Source of the DNA: Candidatus Latescibacterota bacterium
GTDB lineage: Bacteria > JAAXHH01
Length of the DNA stretch: 64,000 nucleotides
NCBI GenBank assembly: GCA_022821085.1
Contig: JAJEEG010000006.1
Location: 2,749,330-2,813,329 of the forward strand
Reading direction: 5' to 3'
Every line of letters starts with the position of its first letter. Within the stretch, counting starts at the first letter, position 1. Below the pieces are notes generated by a model. The model was given only the letters and a program-made list of their open reading frames with translations. It was not told the DNA's origin and did no database searches. Positions 14,994-23,262 of the stretch are shown here, one piece after another. The position numbers and the translations under genes were made by a program.

Positions 14994-17132
14994 ATGCGCA
15001 GTACCCGTCTGAAAACCGCTACGCTTGTCTTGATGTTGGCAGGGCTGGTCTATACGGCCATGCCGGCCGCGGCCCAGAAGGACTACAGAGAGCTTGAATA
15101 CCCGGCGCTCAACGACATCGTTACCCCGACGCCGACCCGGGTGGTCCTGGATAACGGGATCATCCTGTACCTGGTGGAAGATCGCCGGCTGCCGATGATC
15201 AACCTGAGCGCCCGCATCGGTGTCGGCGCCGTCAACGAACCGGCGGACAAGATCGGCCTTGCGGGTATCACGGGGTCGGTTATGCGCACGGGCGGGTCCG
15301 CCAGCATGTCGGGCGACGAGATCGACGAGACACTTGAGGGGCTAGGGGCGGCCGTGGAAACGAGTGTCGGACCGGTTTCCGGATCCGCATTCATGTCGGT
15401 CCTGAAGGACAACGTGGACACCGTGCTGCCCATCCTCGCGGACGTTCTCATGAATCCCGCTTTCCCGGACGACAAGATCGAACTGGCGAAGGTCACCGAA
15501 CGATCCACGATCGCCCGTCGGAACGACGACCCGACCAACATGGGCTTCCGGGAATACCGCAAGCTGATCTACGGTGCGGAGAGCGTGTACGCGCGGCATG
15601 CCGAATACGCCACCATCGACGCCATTACCCGGGATGACCTCGTGGCCTTTCACCAGGCCTGGTTCCACCCGGACAATACCATGTTCGGCGTGTGGGGGGA
15701 TTTCGACACGGACGAGATGGTAAAGAAGATCTCCGATGTATTCGGAGGATGGGAGAAGGCCGGGTTCGTCCGGCCCGATCTGCCCGAGGTCGACTATGCC
15801 TTCGACAGTTCGGTCAATTTCATCCGAAAAGACGATATCAACCAGAGCACGGTCGTCCTCGGACACATCGGCGGCGTCATGGATAATCCCGACTACTTTG
15901 CCCTGCGGGTCATGAACGATATCCTCAGCGGCGGGTTTTCCGGACGGCTCTTTCGCAACGTGCGGTCCGAGCAGGGCCTGGCGTATGCGGTCTTCGGCAT
16001 CTACAGCGCCAACTACACCTACCCAGGTATTTTCTACGTGGCCTGCATGACCAAGTCGGAGACCACGGCGCAGGCGATCCGATCTCTGCTGCACGAGGTG
16101 GAGCGGATGAAGACCGATGAAATCACGGAAGAGGAACTGGGGCTGGCGAAGGACAGTTTCCTGAATTCCTTCGTCTTCAATTTCGATACCCGCCGGGAGA
16201 TCATCAACCGGCAGATGACCTACGAGTACTACGGCTATCCCCAGGATTTCCTCGAGAAGACCAAGACCGAGGTAGAAAAGGTGACCGTGGATGACGTCAA
16301 GCGCGTGGCCCGTAAATACCTGCAGCCGGACAAGGTGCGCCTCATCGTGGTCGGAAACGACCAGGACTTCGACGAGCCGCTGTCGGCGTTCGGCGAGGTC
16401 AACGAGATCGACGTGACCATCGCGCTCCCTGCCGTGGAAGCCCCGGAAGCCACCGAGGACGACGTGGCCATGGGCAGGGATCTGCTGGTGCGCTCGGCCG
16501 AGGCCCTGGGAGGGCTTGATGCGATCGCGTCGGTAAAGACCTTCCTCGAGACCGCGGAGGTTACCGTCGTCCGGCCCATGGGCGAAATGAACATCACCAT
16601 AGAATCACTGGTTTCCCTGCCGGACCAGTGGAAGACGGTCATGCAGACGCCCATGGGGAATATCGATTTCGTACTCAGTGGGGATCAGGGCTGGATTGTC
16701 GACCCCATGGGGAATACGCAACCCCTTCCGGCGCAACAGCGGGATTCGATTATCGAGGATCAGTGGCGGAACCCGCTGATCCTGTACCAGCGGCTGGACG
16801 CTGAAGGGCTTGCGGTTCAGCATCTCGGACAGGAAGAAGTCGAAGGCACGGCCGTGGAAGCGCTGCTCATAACGCCTCCGGGTCTCAATCCCTACAGGCT
16901 CTACCTCGACGCGAAGACCCTGTTCCCGGTGAAGTGGGCCGGCCAGACCGTGTCGCAGCAGGGTCCCGTGGAAGCGGAAATGACATTGAGCGACTTCCGC
17001 GAGGTAAGCGGGATCATAGTGCCCTTCAAAAGGGCCGGGACGGAAAACGGAAACCCGGGCAGCACGACGGTGACGCAGTCGGTCGAGATCAACGTGGAAA
17101 TTCCGGCCGACGCCTTCGCGGCGCCTGAATAA
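14994..17132 (+). CDS. M16 family non-catalytic subunit with C-terminal LolA-like extension
   Basis: This encodes 712 aa with a signal peptide (LKTATLVLMLAGLVYTAMPAAA). Residues 35-470 are an M16 pair of domains, but the place where HxxEH belongs reads GLAGITGSVMRTGG, so it cannot bind zinc in the usual way. The Arg-Tyr type binding region of partner subunits is plausible around LFRNVRSEQGLAYAVFG. From about residue 490 a separate beta-rich domain follows (LLVRSAEALGGLDAIASVKT, then DQGWIVDPMGNTQPLP). It resembles outer-membrane lipoprotein-sorting (LolA/LolB-like) folds seen behind other M16 proteins. It starts 62 bp after its partner, in a gap containing a short direct repeat ACACAGGAGTCGA. 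The two probably form a periplasmic heterodimer. Confidence 0.88.
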   Translation: MRSTRLKTATLVLMLAGLVYTAMPAAAQKDYRELEYPALNDIVTPTPTRVVLDNGIILYLVEDRRLPMINLSARIGVGAVNEPADKIGLAGITGSVMRTGGSASMSGDEIDETLEGLGAAVETSVGPVSGSAFMSVLKDNVDTVLPILADVLMNPAFPDDKIELAKVTERSTIARRNDDPTNMGFREYRKLIYGAESVYARHAEYATIDAITRDDLVAFHQAWFHPDNTMFGVWGDFDTDEMVKKISDVFGGWEKAGFVRPDLPEVDYAFDSSVNFIRKDDINQSTVVLGHIGGVMDNPDYFALRVMNDILSGGFSGRLFRNVRSEQGLAYAVFGIYSANYTYPGIFYVACMTKSETTAQAIRSLLHEVERMKTDEITEEELGLAKDSFLNSFVFNFDTRREIINRQMTYEYYGYPQDFLEKTKTEVEKVTVDDVKRVARKYLQPDKVRLIVVGNDQDFDEPLSAFGEVNEIDVTIALPAVEAPEATEDDVAMGRDLLVRSAEALGGLDAIASVKTFLETAEVTVVRPMGEMNITIESLVSLPDQWKTVMQTPMGNIDFVLSGDQGWIVDPMGNTQPLPAQQRDSIIEDQWRNPLILYQRLDAEGLAVQHLGQEEVEGTAVEALLITPPGLNPYRLYLDAKTLFPVKWAGQTVSQQGPVEAEMTLSDFREVSGIIVPFKRAGTENGNPGSTTVTQSVEINVEIPADAFAAPE

Positions 17133-17144
17133 AAGGAAGCGGAC

Positions 17145-18077
17145 ATGTCCGCAGACATCAAGCACCTGATCGACTGGAAGTACTGGGACGATGGCGAGAT
17201 CGTGGAGATCCTGGATCTGGCCCGGCGCGTCAAGCACTACCGCTGGGAATACCAGGGCCGCATGCAGGGCAACACGCTGGTCATGATCTTCCAGAAGACA
17301 TCCACGCGCACCCGGGTGTCCTTCGAGGCGGGCATGACCGAAATGGGCGGCCACGCCATCAACCTGGACTGGATGGCGACCAACTTCACCCTGAGCAAGG
17401 TGCGCTTCGAGACGCGGTACCTGGGCCGCAACGCGGCGATCATCATGGCCCGGCTGAAGGACAACCGCGACCTGATGGAGATGGAGAAGGCCTCCACGGT
17501 GCCGGTCATCAACGGGTGCTGCAACCTGTACCACCCCTGCCAGGCCCTGGCGGACGTGCTGACCATCGCGGAAGACCGCCCGGAGGGCGTGGAAGGCGCG
17601 CGGCTGACCTACATCGGCGTGTACAACAACGTGGTCAACTCGCTGGTTTCCATCGCCGCGCCGCTGGGCGTGCACCTGACGCTGGTCTGTCCGATCCGGG
17701 AGCCGGCCAGTGTGGACGAGGAAAGCCGGAAGAAGCTGCTGGACAGGGGGCTGCTCACCGAGACGCTGGACGCCGCGGAGGCGGTCGCGGAGGCCGACTA
17801 CGTCTATACGGATACCTGGCTCGACATGGAACTCTTCAACGATCCCGCCTACGCGGCCGAGAAGGAGAAGCGGAGCGGGATCATGATGCCCTACCAGATC
17901 AACGCCTCCCTGCTCGCCGGCAGCCGCGCGAAGATCATGCACGACATGCCCATCCATCCCGGCTACGAGATCGCCGAGGACATGATCGAGCACGAGCAGT
18001 CGATCATCTACGACCAGGCCGAGAACCGCCTGGACGCGCAGAAGGCGATCATGCTGCGGCTGCTGAACCGGTTGTAG
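17145..18077 (+). CDS. Ornithine carbamoyltransferase-family protein with altered substrate loops
   Basis: This encodes 310 aa, the length of a standard OTC, cytoplasmic. The carbamoyl-phosphate motif is intact (FQKTSTRTRVSFE near residue 49, so STRTR present) and the HPxQ motif appears as HPCQALAD. The second-substrate motifs differ: the OTC HCLP is replaced by HDMP (KIMHDMPIHPGYEI), and the DxxxSMG loop reads DTWLDMELFN. The C-terminus QSIIYDQAENRLDAQKAIML is typical OTC. So carbamoyl transfer is well supported, while ornithine as acceptor is not certain; N-acyl-ornithine, putrescine or another amine are alternatives. It follows the M16 pair by 12 bp with an AAAAGGAAG Shine-Dalgarno and no other arginine genes are nearby. 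A plain argF call would be a database-style default. Confidence 0.85.
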   Translation: MSADIKHLIDWKYWDDGEIVEILDLARRVKHYRWEYQGRMQGNTLVMIFQKTSTRTRVSFEAGMTEMGGHAINLDWMATNFTLSKVRFETRYLGRNAAIIMARLKDNRDLMEMEKASTVPVINGCCNLYHPCQALADVLTIAEDRPEGVEGARLTYIGVYNNVVNSLVSIAAPLGVHLTLVCPIREPASVDEESRKKLLDRGLLTETLDAAEAVAEADYVYTDTWLDMELFNDPAYAAEKEKRSGIMMPYQINASLLAGSRAKIMHDMPIHPGYEIAEDMIEHEQSIIYDQAENRLDAQKAIMLRLLNRL

Positions 18078-18347
18078 TATTTCTTTATTCGAATTACAGA
18101 GTTAAAGAAGTTCGTATTGCTTGTGCATACACCTCAATTTCTGAGGATAATGTGACAGAACGATTTCTCATATGCCGGGTTTGATGTGGAATCTAGTGGT
18201 ACCGAATATCTGCTCGCGTACGATCTGTACTATCTCAAAAGCCCATTTAACCATGGCCATGACCAGTCCTTGCTGCCTAACGTAAGATCCAGATTCCTGA
18301 CAACGTGGGAGATTTATCGTCGGAAATACAAGGGATTCGGAGGAACC

Positions 18348-18869
18348 ATGCGCGCTACGATCAACCTGTCTGTCCTGTTATTTGCTGTCCTCACCACACA
18401 GTCTTGCCGTAACGAGCTACCCGAGCCCACCCAAGAGGTACTTCAAGCTGAGGTAGTTGCAGCGCTCGATGCACTCGCAGCAGATTTGGCAGCGGAACGA
18501 CCAGAAGATATCACGGCATACACCACACGCTTGCAAGCCTACCTGGACGCCCATCCCGCGTTTTATGCCAGTGCCGTCGCCCTCCTGGACGAAGATGGCA
18601 CGGTCACTGGCTGTCCTTACGTCTATCGCACGGCAGACGGCTACGATACACTCGACCTATCGGCACCGTCTTACAACATCGAGGGACAGGACTGGTTCGC
18701 GATGCCGCTGGAGGCGAACTCGGGTATCTGGACCGCCCCTTACTTCGATGCGGGTGGCGGTGAAATCTGGATGATCACGCGCTCGGTCCCGGTGCATAAC
18801 GGCGAGAGGGTTTTAGCCATCGTCACCACTGACCTGCCGGCAGATGTACCTGATGGGAACGACAAGTGA
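18348..18869 (+). CDS. Small lipoprotein with Cache-like sensor domain
   Basis: This encodes 173 aa from the ATG at 18348, which has CGGAGGAA just upstream. The frame is open to 18186 but without a ribosome site. The N-terminus is a signal with a possible lipobox Cys (LFAVLTTQSC). After a helix (ALDALAADLAAERPEDI) the rest resembles one PDC/Cache sensor: CPYVYRTADGYDTLDL, QDWFAMPLEANSGIWTAPYFD, then MITRSVPVHNGERVLAIVTTDL. In chemoreceptors and histidine kinases this fold binds small ligands, but here no transmembrane or signalling part follows, so it would be a free periplasmic or membrane-tethered binding protein. The 270 bp upstream are A+T-richer than the surroundings and hold a small CCTCA/TGAGG hairpin but no other gene that I see. 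Confidence 0.7.
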   Translation: MRATINLSVLLFAVLTTQSCRNELPEPTQEVLQAEVVAALDALAADLAAERPEDITAYTTRLQAYLDAHPAFYASAVALLDEDGTVTGCPYVYRTADGYDTLDLSAPSYNIEGQDWFAMPLEANSGIWTAPYFDAGGGEIWMITRSVPVHNGERVLAIVTTDLPADVPDGNDK

Positions 18870-19107
18870 CCCACCAATCCGGCCAAGCCGCGGCAAAACC
18901 GGCCATGCCGTCAAGCCCATAAAGACTTATTCCGTTTGTTTTTATAACCGAAGTCGCAACCCAAAGCACTTTGGTGTACCAAGAATCACGGGATAGTGGA
19001 ACAGATACAAAAACCCTCAAGAAACGCCCGGCAGTTTTGTTTCCACCTTCCGATCCTCTTCGTTCACACTGATATAACATCATCAGCTACTGCCCGGGCA
19101 GCACCAG

Positions 19108-21129
19108 TCAGGGCAGGCCCAGCACCACCAGCTCCGCCCGTTCGGACGCCCCGCCGATCGGCACCGCGATATACTGTTTTGCACCCATCATATAGGTCAT
19201 GGGATTGCCCGTTGCGTTGCCGGGAAGCGGGATCTCCGCGAGCAACTCGCCGGTATCCGGATCGAAGGCCCGCAGGAACGCCTCGTCGCTCTCCGAATCA
19301 TAGGTCATGGCGTTTCCGCGGTCCGACACCTTCCGGTCCAGCACGATCCCCATCTGGGCGGCGAACAACAAAGACTGCGTCAGCAGCGGAAAGGTGCGGC
19401 GGTCCCACCCCAGGGGCGGCAGCTCCAGGCCTTCCAAGGCCGGGTGGTTTCGGGGTCCGCCGCCCACCGGACTCATCCACACGTGCTCGCCCGTGTTCAG
19501 GTCGATGGCGGTGATGCGGCCATAGGGCGGCTTGATCACCGGCAGGCCGTCCATGACGGTGGGACCGTAAGCGAAACGGCCGGTGTACGCATACGGCGCG
19601 TCCTCCTCCTGCGACGCGTTTACCGTCATGATGGCCGGCAGGCTGTAGGACGGCACGTACAGCATGCCCGTCTCAGGGTGCACGGCCGCGCCCGACCAGC
19701 TCGCGCCGCCAACGAGTCCGGGCACGGCGATCACGCCTCGTGTGGTCGGCGGCGTGAAGAGCGGACCATGGTCGTATTCCGCGATCGCGTCCCGGGCCGC
19801 CTGGCGCAGTTCGGGCGTGAAATCGATGAGGTCGTCTTCCGTCAGTCCCTGGCGCTCGAAAGCCGGCGGTTTCGAGGGAAAGGGCTGCGTGGGCGAGGCG
19901 ATTTCTCCGGGTACGGCGGACGGCGGCGTCTCCCGTTCCTCGATCGGCCAGACCGGTTCGCCGGTTACCCGGTCGAAAACGAAGGTGAACCCCTGCTTGG
20001 TGACCTGGGCCAGCGCCTTGATCTCGCGGCCGTCCACCGTGATGTCCACCAGGTTCGGCGCGGCGGGCAGATCGTAGTCCCATATCCCGTGATGCACCGT
20101 CTGGAAGTGCCAGACCCGTTCGCCGGTTTCTGCGTCCAGGCAGACCAGGCTCTCGGCGAAGAGATTGTCGCCCAGCCGGTGGCCGCCGTAGAAGTCGTTG
20201 GTGGGCGTGCTGACCGGCAGATAGACGTAGCCAAGTTCCTCGTCCGCGCTCATCCACGTCCACACGTTCGTGCTGCCCGCGGTCTTCCAGGACTCGTCCA
20301 GCCAGGTCTCGTTGCCGTACTCCCCCTCCTGCGGTATGGTCTGGAACACCCACTTCTGTTCGCCCGTCCGCACGTCGAACCCGCGCACGTCGCCCGGCGG
20401 CATGGCCGCGTCGGGCATCCGGTCAACGGCGAAGGAGTCCAGCACCGTCGCCCCCACCACGACCACCCCGCGAACGATGGCCGGCGGACTGGAAACGGCG
20501 TAGAGGCTCCGGTCGACGGGACGGCGCAGGCCCTTCGTCAGGTCCACGCGGCCGTTGTCGCCGAAGCCCGGGATCGGTTCGCCCGTTCCCGCGTCCAGCG
20601 CGATGAGCCAGGCGTCACCCGTGGCATAGAGGATGCGCCGGTCCTCGCCCTCCTCCCAGTAGGCCACGCCGCGATGGACGAAACCCACGTTCGCGGGCGT
20701 ACCATCCTTCCACGTCTCGGGATCGTATGTCCATATCGTTTCCCCCGTGGCCGCGTCGATGGCCGCCACCTGGCTCAGGGCCGTACTCGTGTACAGCACG
20801 CCGCCGACCTTAAGCGGCGTCGCCTCGTTTACGAATACCCGAAGGGTCGAATCCGCCTCCAGGATGGCGTTGTCGATGGAATCCCAGCGCCACGCGACCT
20901 CGAGGTCCATCACGTTATGCCGGTCGATCACGGCCAGGGGAGCGTACTTGGTGCTCGCGTGGTCTCCGGCATACGCGCGCCATTCCACCTGGAAGGCGTC
21001 ACTGGTACAGGACGACATCACGCCGAGGCACAGGACCGCAAGCATCAGTCCCGTAATGCCCGTTATGCCCGCCGGTGTTGCGGGTTTCGTCAACCCCGCC
21101 AGCTTCGTGTTCGGATGTAACTTACTCAT
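19108..21129 (-). CDS. PQQ-dependent (quinoprotein) dehydrogenase, glucose dehydrogenase-like
   Basis: This encodes 673 aa from the ATG at 21129 (GGGGAG upstream). An open frame to 21207 is not preceded by a ribosome site. The signal peptide has a possible lipoprotein Cys (LGVMSSC). The rest is an eight-bladed PQQ propeller: blades carry the W-docking pattern such as AIDAATGETIWTYDPE, GFDVRTGEQKWVFQ, CLDAETGERVWHFQTV and AIDLNTGEHVWMSP. HHGIWDYDLPAAPNLVDI and PVWPIEERETP are typical of membrane glucose/quinate dehydrogenases, but the N-terminal membrane domain of Gcd is missing. It would oxidise an alcohol or sugar in the periplasm and pass electrons to a quinone or cytochrome. No PQQ synthesis genes are in the window. 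A perfect palindrome lies upstream. Confidence 0.92.
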   Translation of the reverse strand: MSKLHPNTKLAGLTKPATPAGITGITGLMLAVLCLGVMSSCTSDAFQVEWRAYAGDHASTKYAPLAVIDRHNVMDLEVAWRWDSIDNAILEADSTLRVFVNEATPLKVGGVLYTSTALSQVAAIDAATGETIWTYDPETWKDGTPANVGFVHRGVAYWEEGEDRRILYATGDAWLIALDAGTGEPIPGFGDNGRVDLTKGLRRPVDRSLYAVSSPPAIVRGVVVVGATVLDSFAVDRMPDAAMPPGDVRGFDVRTGEQKWVFQTIPQEGEYGNETWLDESWKTAGSTNVWTWMSADEELGYVYLPVSTPTNDFYGGHRLGDNLFAESLVCLDAETGERVWHFQTVHHGIWDYDLPAAPNLVDITVDGREIKALAQVTKQGFTFVFDRVTGEPVWPIEERETPPSAVPGEIASPTQPFPSKPPAFERQGLTEDDLIDFTPELRQAARDAIAEYDHGPLFTPPTTRGVIAVPGLVGGASWSGAAVHPETGMLYVPSYSLPAIMTVNASQEEDAPYAYTGRFAYGPTVMDGLPVIKPPYGRITAIDLNTGEHVWMSPVGGGPRNHPALEGLELPPLGWDRRTFPLLTQSLLFAAQMGIVLDRKVSDRGNAMTYDSESDEAFLRAFDPDTGELLAEIPLPGNATGNPMTYMMGAKQYIAVPIGGASERAELVVLGLP

Positions 21130-21190
21130 ATGCGTTTCTCCCCGTATCGCAGGTGGAATCGAATTCTTTATATAAACTGAAGCATGGCAT

Positions 21191-21208
21191 GTTGTACAAT
21201 TGTACAAC
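21191..21208 (-). promoter_or_regulatory. Perfect 18-bp palindrome, likely operator of the PQQ dehydrogenase gene
   Basis: GTTGTACAATTGTACAAC is its own reverse complement. It lies 62 bp upstream of the dehydrogenase ATG. Read on the minus strand its second TTGTAC could serve as a -35 box, with TATATA at 21174-21169 19 nt further on. The TTGTACAA core resembles GntR-family operators. A repressor bound here would block the promoter. The regulator is not in the window. Confidence 0.6.
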
Positions 21209-21216
21209 TATTAGGC

Positions 21217-21258
21217 CATGTGACGCGTCTGAGTCGCCATGCGACGCGTCTGAGTCGC
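21217..21258. repeat. 21-bp direct repeat, two copies plus a degenerate third
   Basis: CATGTGACGCGTCTGAGTCGC is followed directly by a copy with one mismatch and then by a diverged third copy (CATTCGACACATTG). Each full copy contains the palindrome GACGCGTC. It sits just upstream of the palindromic operator, between the enolase-superfamily and PQQ dehydrogenase genes. Confidence 0.75.
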
Positions 21259-21285
21259 CATTCGACACATTGATTGCGCGATCGA

Positions 21286-22425
21286 TCAGATATACCCTGT
21301 AGACCCATCCGGACGGACGTAACACGTGCGCTGCCAGTGCACTACCTCGTTGTCCTTCACCACTTCTTCATCCACGTCGATACCGAGACCGGGCGCATCG
21401 CGAAGCGGCAGGTACCCGTCTTCGGGCAGATAGGGGTCGATAATGCACCGCTCCCATTCCGTGCCCACGGGCAGGACGTACTCGAGGATCTTGAAATTGG
21501 GGGTGGCCGCCGCGAAGTGCACGTTGACGGCCGTGGCCAGGGGTCCCATGGGATTGTGCGGAGCCACGGTGACATAGTGCGCCTCGGCGATGGCCGCGAT
21601 CTTTCGCATCTCCAGCAGGCCGCCGCACACGCAGACGTCGGGCTGGATGATGTCGGCACCCTGCGAGGCCATGAGCTCGAGGAACTCGAAGCGCGTGTAC
21701 AACGACTCGCCCGTGGCCAGCGGGACCTGCATCTGCGACCGCAGCCGGGACCAGGCGGGCAGGTGCTCCGGACGGAGCGGCTCCTCGTAGAAATAGGGGT
21801 CGTAAGGCGCCAGGGCGTTGGCGAGCTGCAGGGCCCTGACCGGTTCGAAAATCCGGGCGTGGGGATCGAAGGCGATCTCCCATTCGTCAGGCGTGTTGTT
21901 CCGCACATCCTCGAAGAACCGCGCGGCGGCGCTGCAGACCCGTCCCCAGCGCTCGGCCTCGATATCGACCTGGTACGGGCTGGTCTTGAACGCCGTGAAA
22001 CCCCACGCCTCATGTAGCGCACCGGCCCGTTCCACGAAGTCGTCCGCATTGCCGCCGACGCCGTGATACACCCGCACCCGGTCCCGGACCGTCCCGCCCA
22101 GGAGCATGTACACCGGAAGACCTGCCGCCTTGCCGCTGATATCCCACAGGGCATGGTCCACGGCCGACATGACGGCCAGGCCCGTCCCGCCCGGCGGGAA
22201 ACGGAACTGCTGGAACAGTTTCAGCATGATGTATTCGATGCGGCGGGGGTCTTCACCCTTGATCATCTCGAAGATGTAATCGGCGATCGGCTCGACTGAC
22301 TTGTCCGGACCGACTGAGTAGGCCTCGCCCCAGCCGTACAACCCCTCGTCCGTCTCCACCTTCACAAGGCCCCGGGAGCGGTTCCCGAAGGTGCCGGCAT
22401 ACGTTTTGATGGCGGTTATTTTCAT
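21286..22425 (-). CDS. Mandelate racemase/enolase-superfamily enzyme, galactonate dehydratase-like
   Basis: This encodes 379 aa from the ATG at 22425 (MKITAIKTYAGTFGNRSRG), the usual start for the family. Upstream in-frame ATGs add a non-conserved tail. The capping domain covers about residues 1-125. The barrel holds FDPHARIFEP (metal Asp and His), YFYEEPLRPEH, TGESLYTRFEF (metal ligands on successive strands) and VAPHNPMGPLATAV, whose His matches the catalytic base of D-galactonate dehydratase. Expected chemistry is dehydration of a sugar acid in the cytoplasm. It lies upstream of the PQQ dehydrogenase on the same strand, so oxidation of a sugar to an acid in the periplasm followed by dehydration in the cytoplasm is a reasonable inference. 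The exact substrate cannot be read from the sequence. Confidence 0.88.
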   Translation of the reverse strand: MKITAIKTYAGTFGNRSRGLVKVETDEGLYGWGEAYSVGPDKSVEPIADYIFEMIKGEDPRRIEYIMLKLFQQFRFPPGGTGLAVMSAVDHALWDISGKAAGLPVYMLLGGTVRDRVRVYHGVGGNADDFVERAGALHEAWGFTAFKTSPYQVDIEAERWGRVCSAAARFFEDVRNNTPDEWEIAFDPHARIFEPVRALQLANALAPYDPYFYEEPLRPEHLPAWSRLRSQMQVPLATGESLYTRFEFLELMASQGADIIQPDVCVCGGLLEMRKIAAIAEAHYVTVAPHNPMGPLATAVNVHFAAATPNFKILEYVLPVGTEWERCIIDPYLPEDGYLPLRDAPGLGIDVDEEVVKDNEVVHWQRTCYVRPDGSTGYI

Positions 22426-22661
22426 GATGGAGGACTCCGGTCGATCCGGGGTGGCGGGCGACCGCATCCACATTATGCTTCCAGCGAGATTCATGTGACG
22501 AAAAGGGTTAGATGAGTCTTGAGCAAGATAGACGGGTGAATTCAGGCTGTCAAGGAAGGGCAGACGAGCCGGAAGCGAACGACAACCGGTGAGCCAGGCT
22601 ACCGGCAGACGTTGTTTTTAGGTGTGGTTGACTTGCCCTGTCCAATACGTATCTTGATTTG

Positions 22662-23195
22662 ATGGGTTACGCGATCGAACTGTTTTACGACGATGCGAGC
22701 GAACGGGCCGTTCGCGATATCTGGGACGGTCTGGGTGCGGCCCTGGGGAAGCCCTCTCTGTCGGAGCTCGGTGCCCGGCCCCACGTTTCTCTCGCGGTCT
22801 ACGACGACGGTCTCGATACGAACGGTTTCCCGGAGCGACTGCTCGAATTCGCGCGATCCATCGATCCGTTCGACTTCACGTTGAGCAGCCTGGGGACTTT
22901 CCCCGGCCGGGAAGGGGTGGTGTTCCTCGCGCCCGTGGCAACCCGCCGGCTGCTGACTGTCCACGCGAGATTTCACGAGGTGTTTTCGAAGCACGATAAC
23001 GCGGGCATGGGCTACTATCTGCCCGGCAACTGGGTACCGCACTGCACGGTCGCCATCGACCTGTCTTCGGCCGAAGTGACTGCGGCCTTAGCATACTGTC
23101 GTGAAGCCTTCCAACCGATTTCGGGACGGTTCCAGGAGATCGGCCTGGTCGAATTCCGTCCCGTGAAGGAACTGTTTACCTGCGGTTTCGGTTAG
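22662..23195 (+). CDS. 2H phosphoesterase (2'-5' RNA ligase family)
   Basis: This encodes 177 aa from the ATG at 22662; a TTG one codon earlier is possible. It has two HxS/T signatures about 90 aa apart: RPHVSLAVYD near residue 40 and WVPHCTVAID near 130, which define the 2H superfamily (LigT, ThpR, YjcG). The fold is a duplicated beta-alpha-beta with the two histidines facing each other, acting on cyclic phosphates or 2'-5' linkages. Length is normal. It precedes murA by 67 bp on the same strand. The C-terminus (EIGLVEFRPVKELFTCGFG) is typical for the YjcG-like branch. The natural substrate is not known for this branch. Confidence 0.85.
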   Translation: MGYAIELFYDDASERAVRDIWDGLGAALGKPSLSELGARPHVSLAVYDDGLDTNGFPERLLEFARSIDPFDFTLSSLGTFPGREGVVFLAPVATRRLLTVHARFHEVFSKHDNAGMGYYLPGNWVPHCTVAIDLSSAEVTAALAYCREAFQPISGRFQEIGLVEFRPVKELFTCGFG

Positions 23196-23262
23196 CCTTA
23201 CTATGGGCCGCAAACATGGTTGCCGATGACCCCGTTAGCACATTGAATCTGTAAGGATCCCC

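Noticed and set aside
18078-18347. A gene or RNA in the A+T-richer gap after the carbamoyltransferase
   Set aside because: No frame has a ribosome site or conserved pattern, and the small CCTCA/TGAGG hairpin lacks a T-run.
19090-19101. Perfect palindrome CTGCCCGGGCAG just after the PQQ dehydrogenase gene as terminator
   Set aside because: It has no loop room and no following T-run; could be chance in high-GC DNA.
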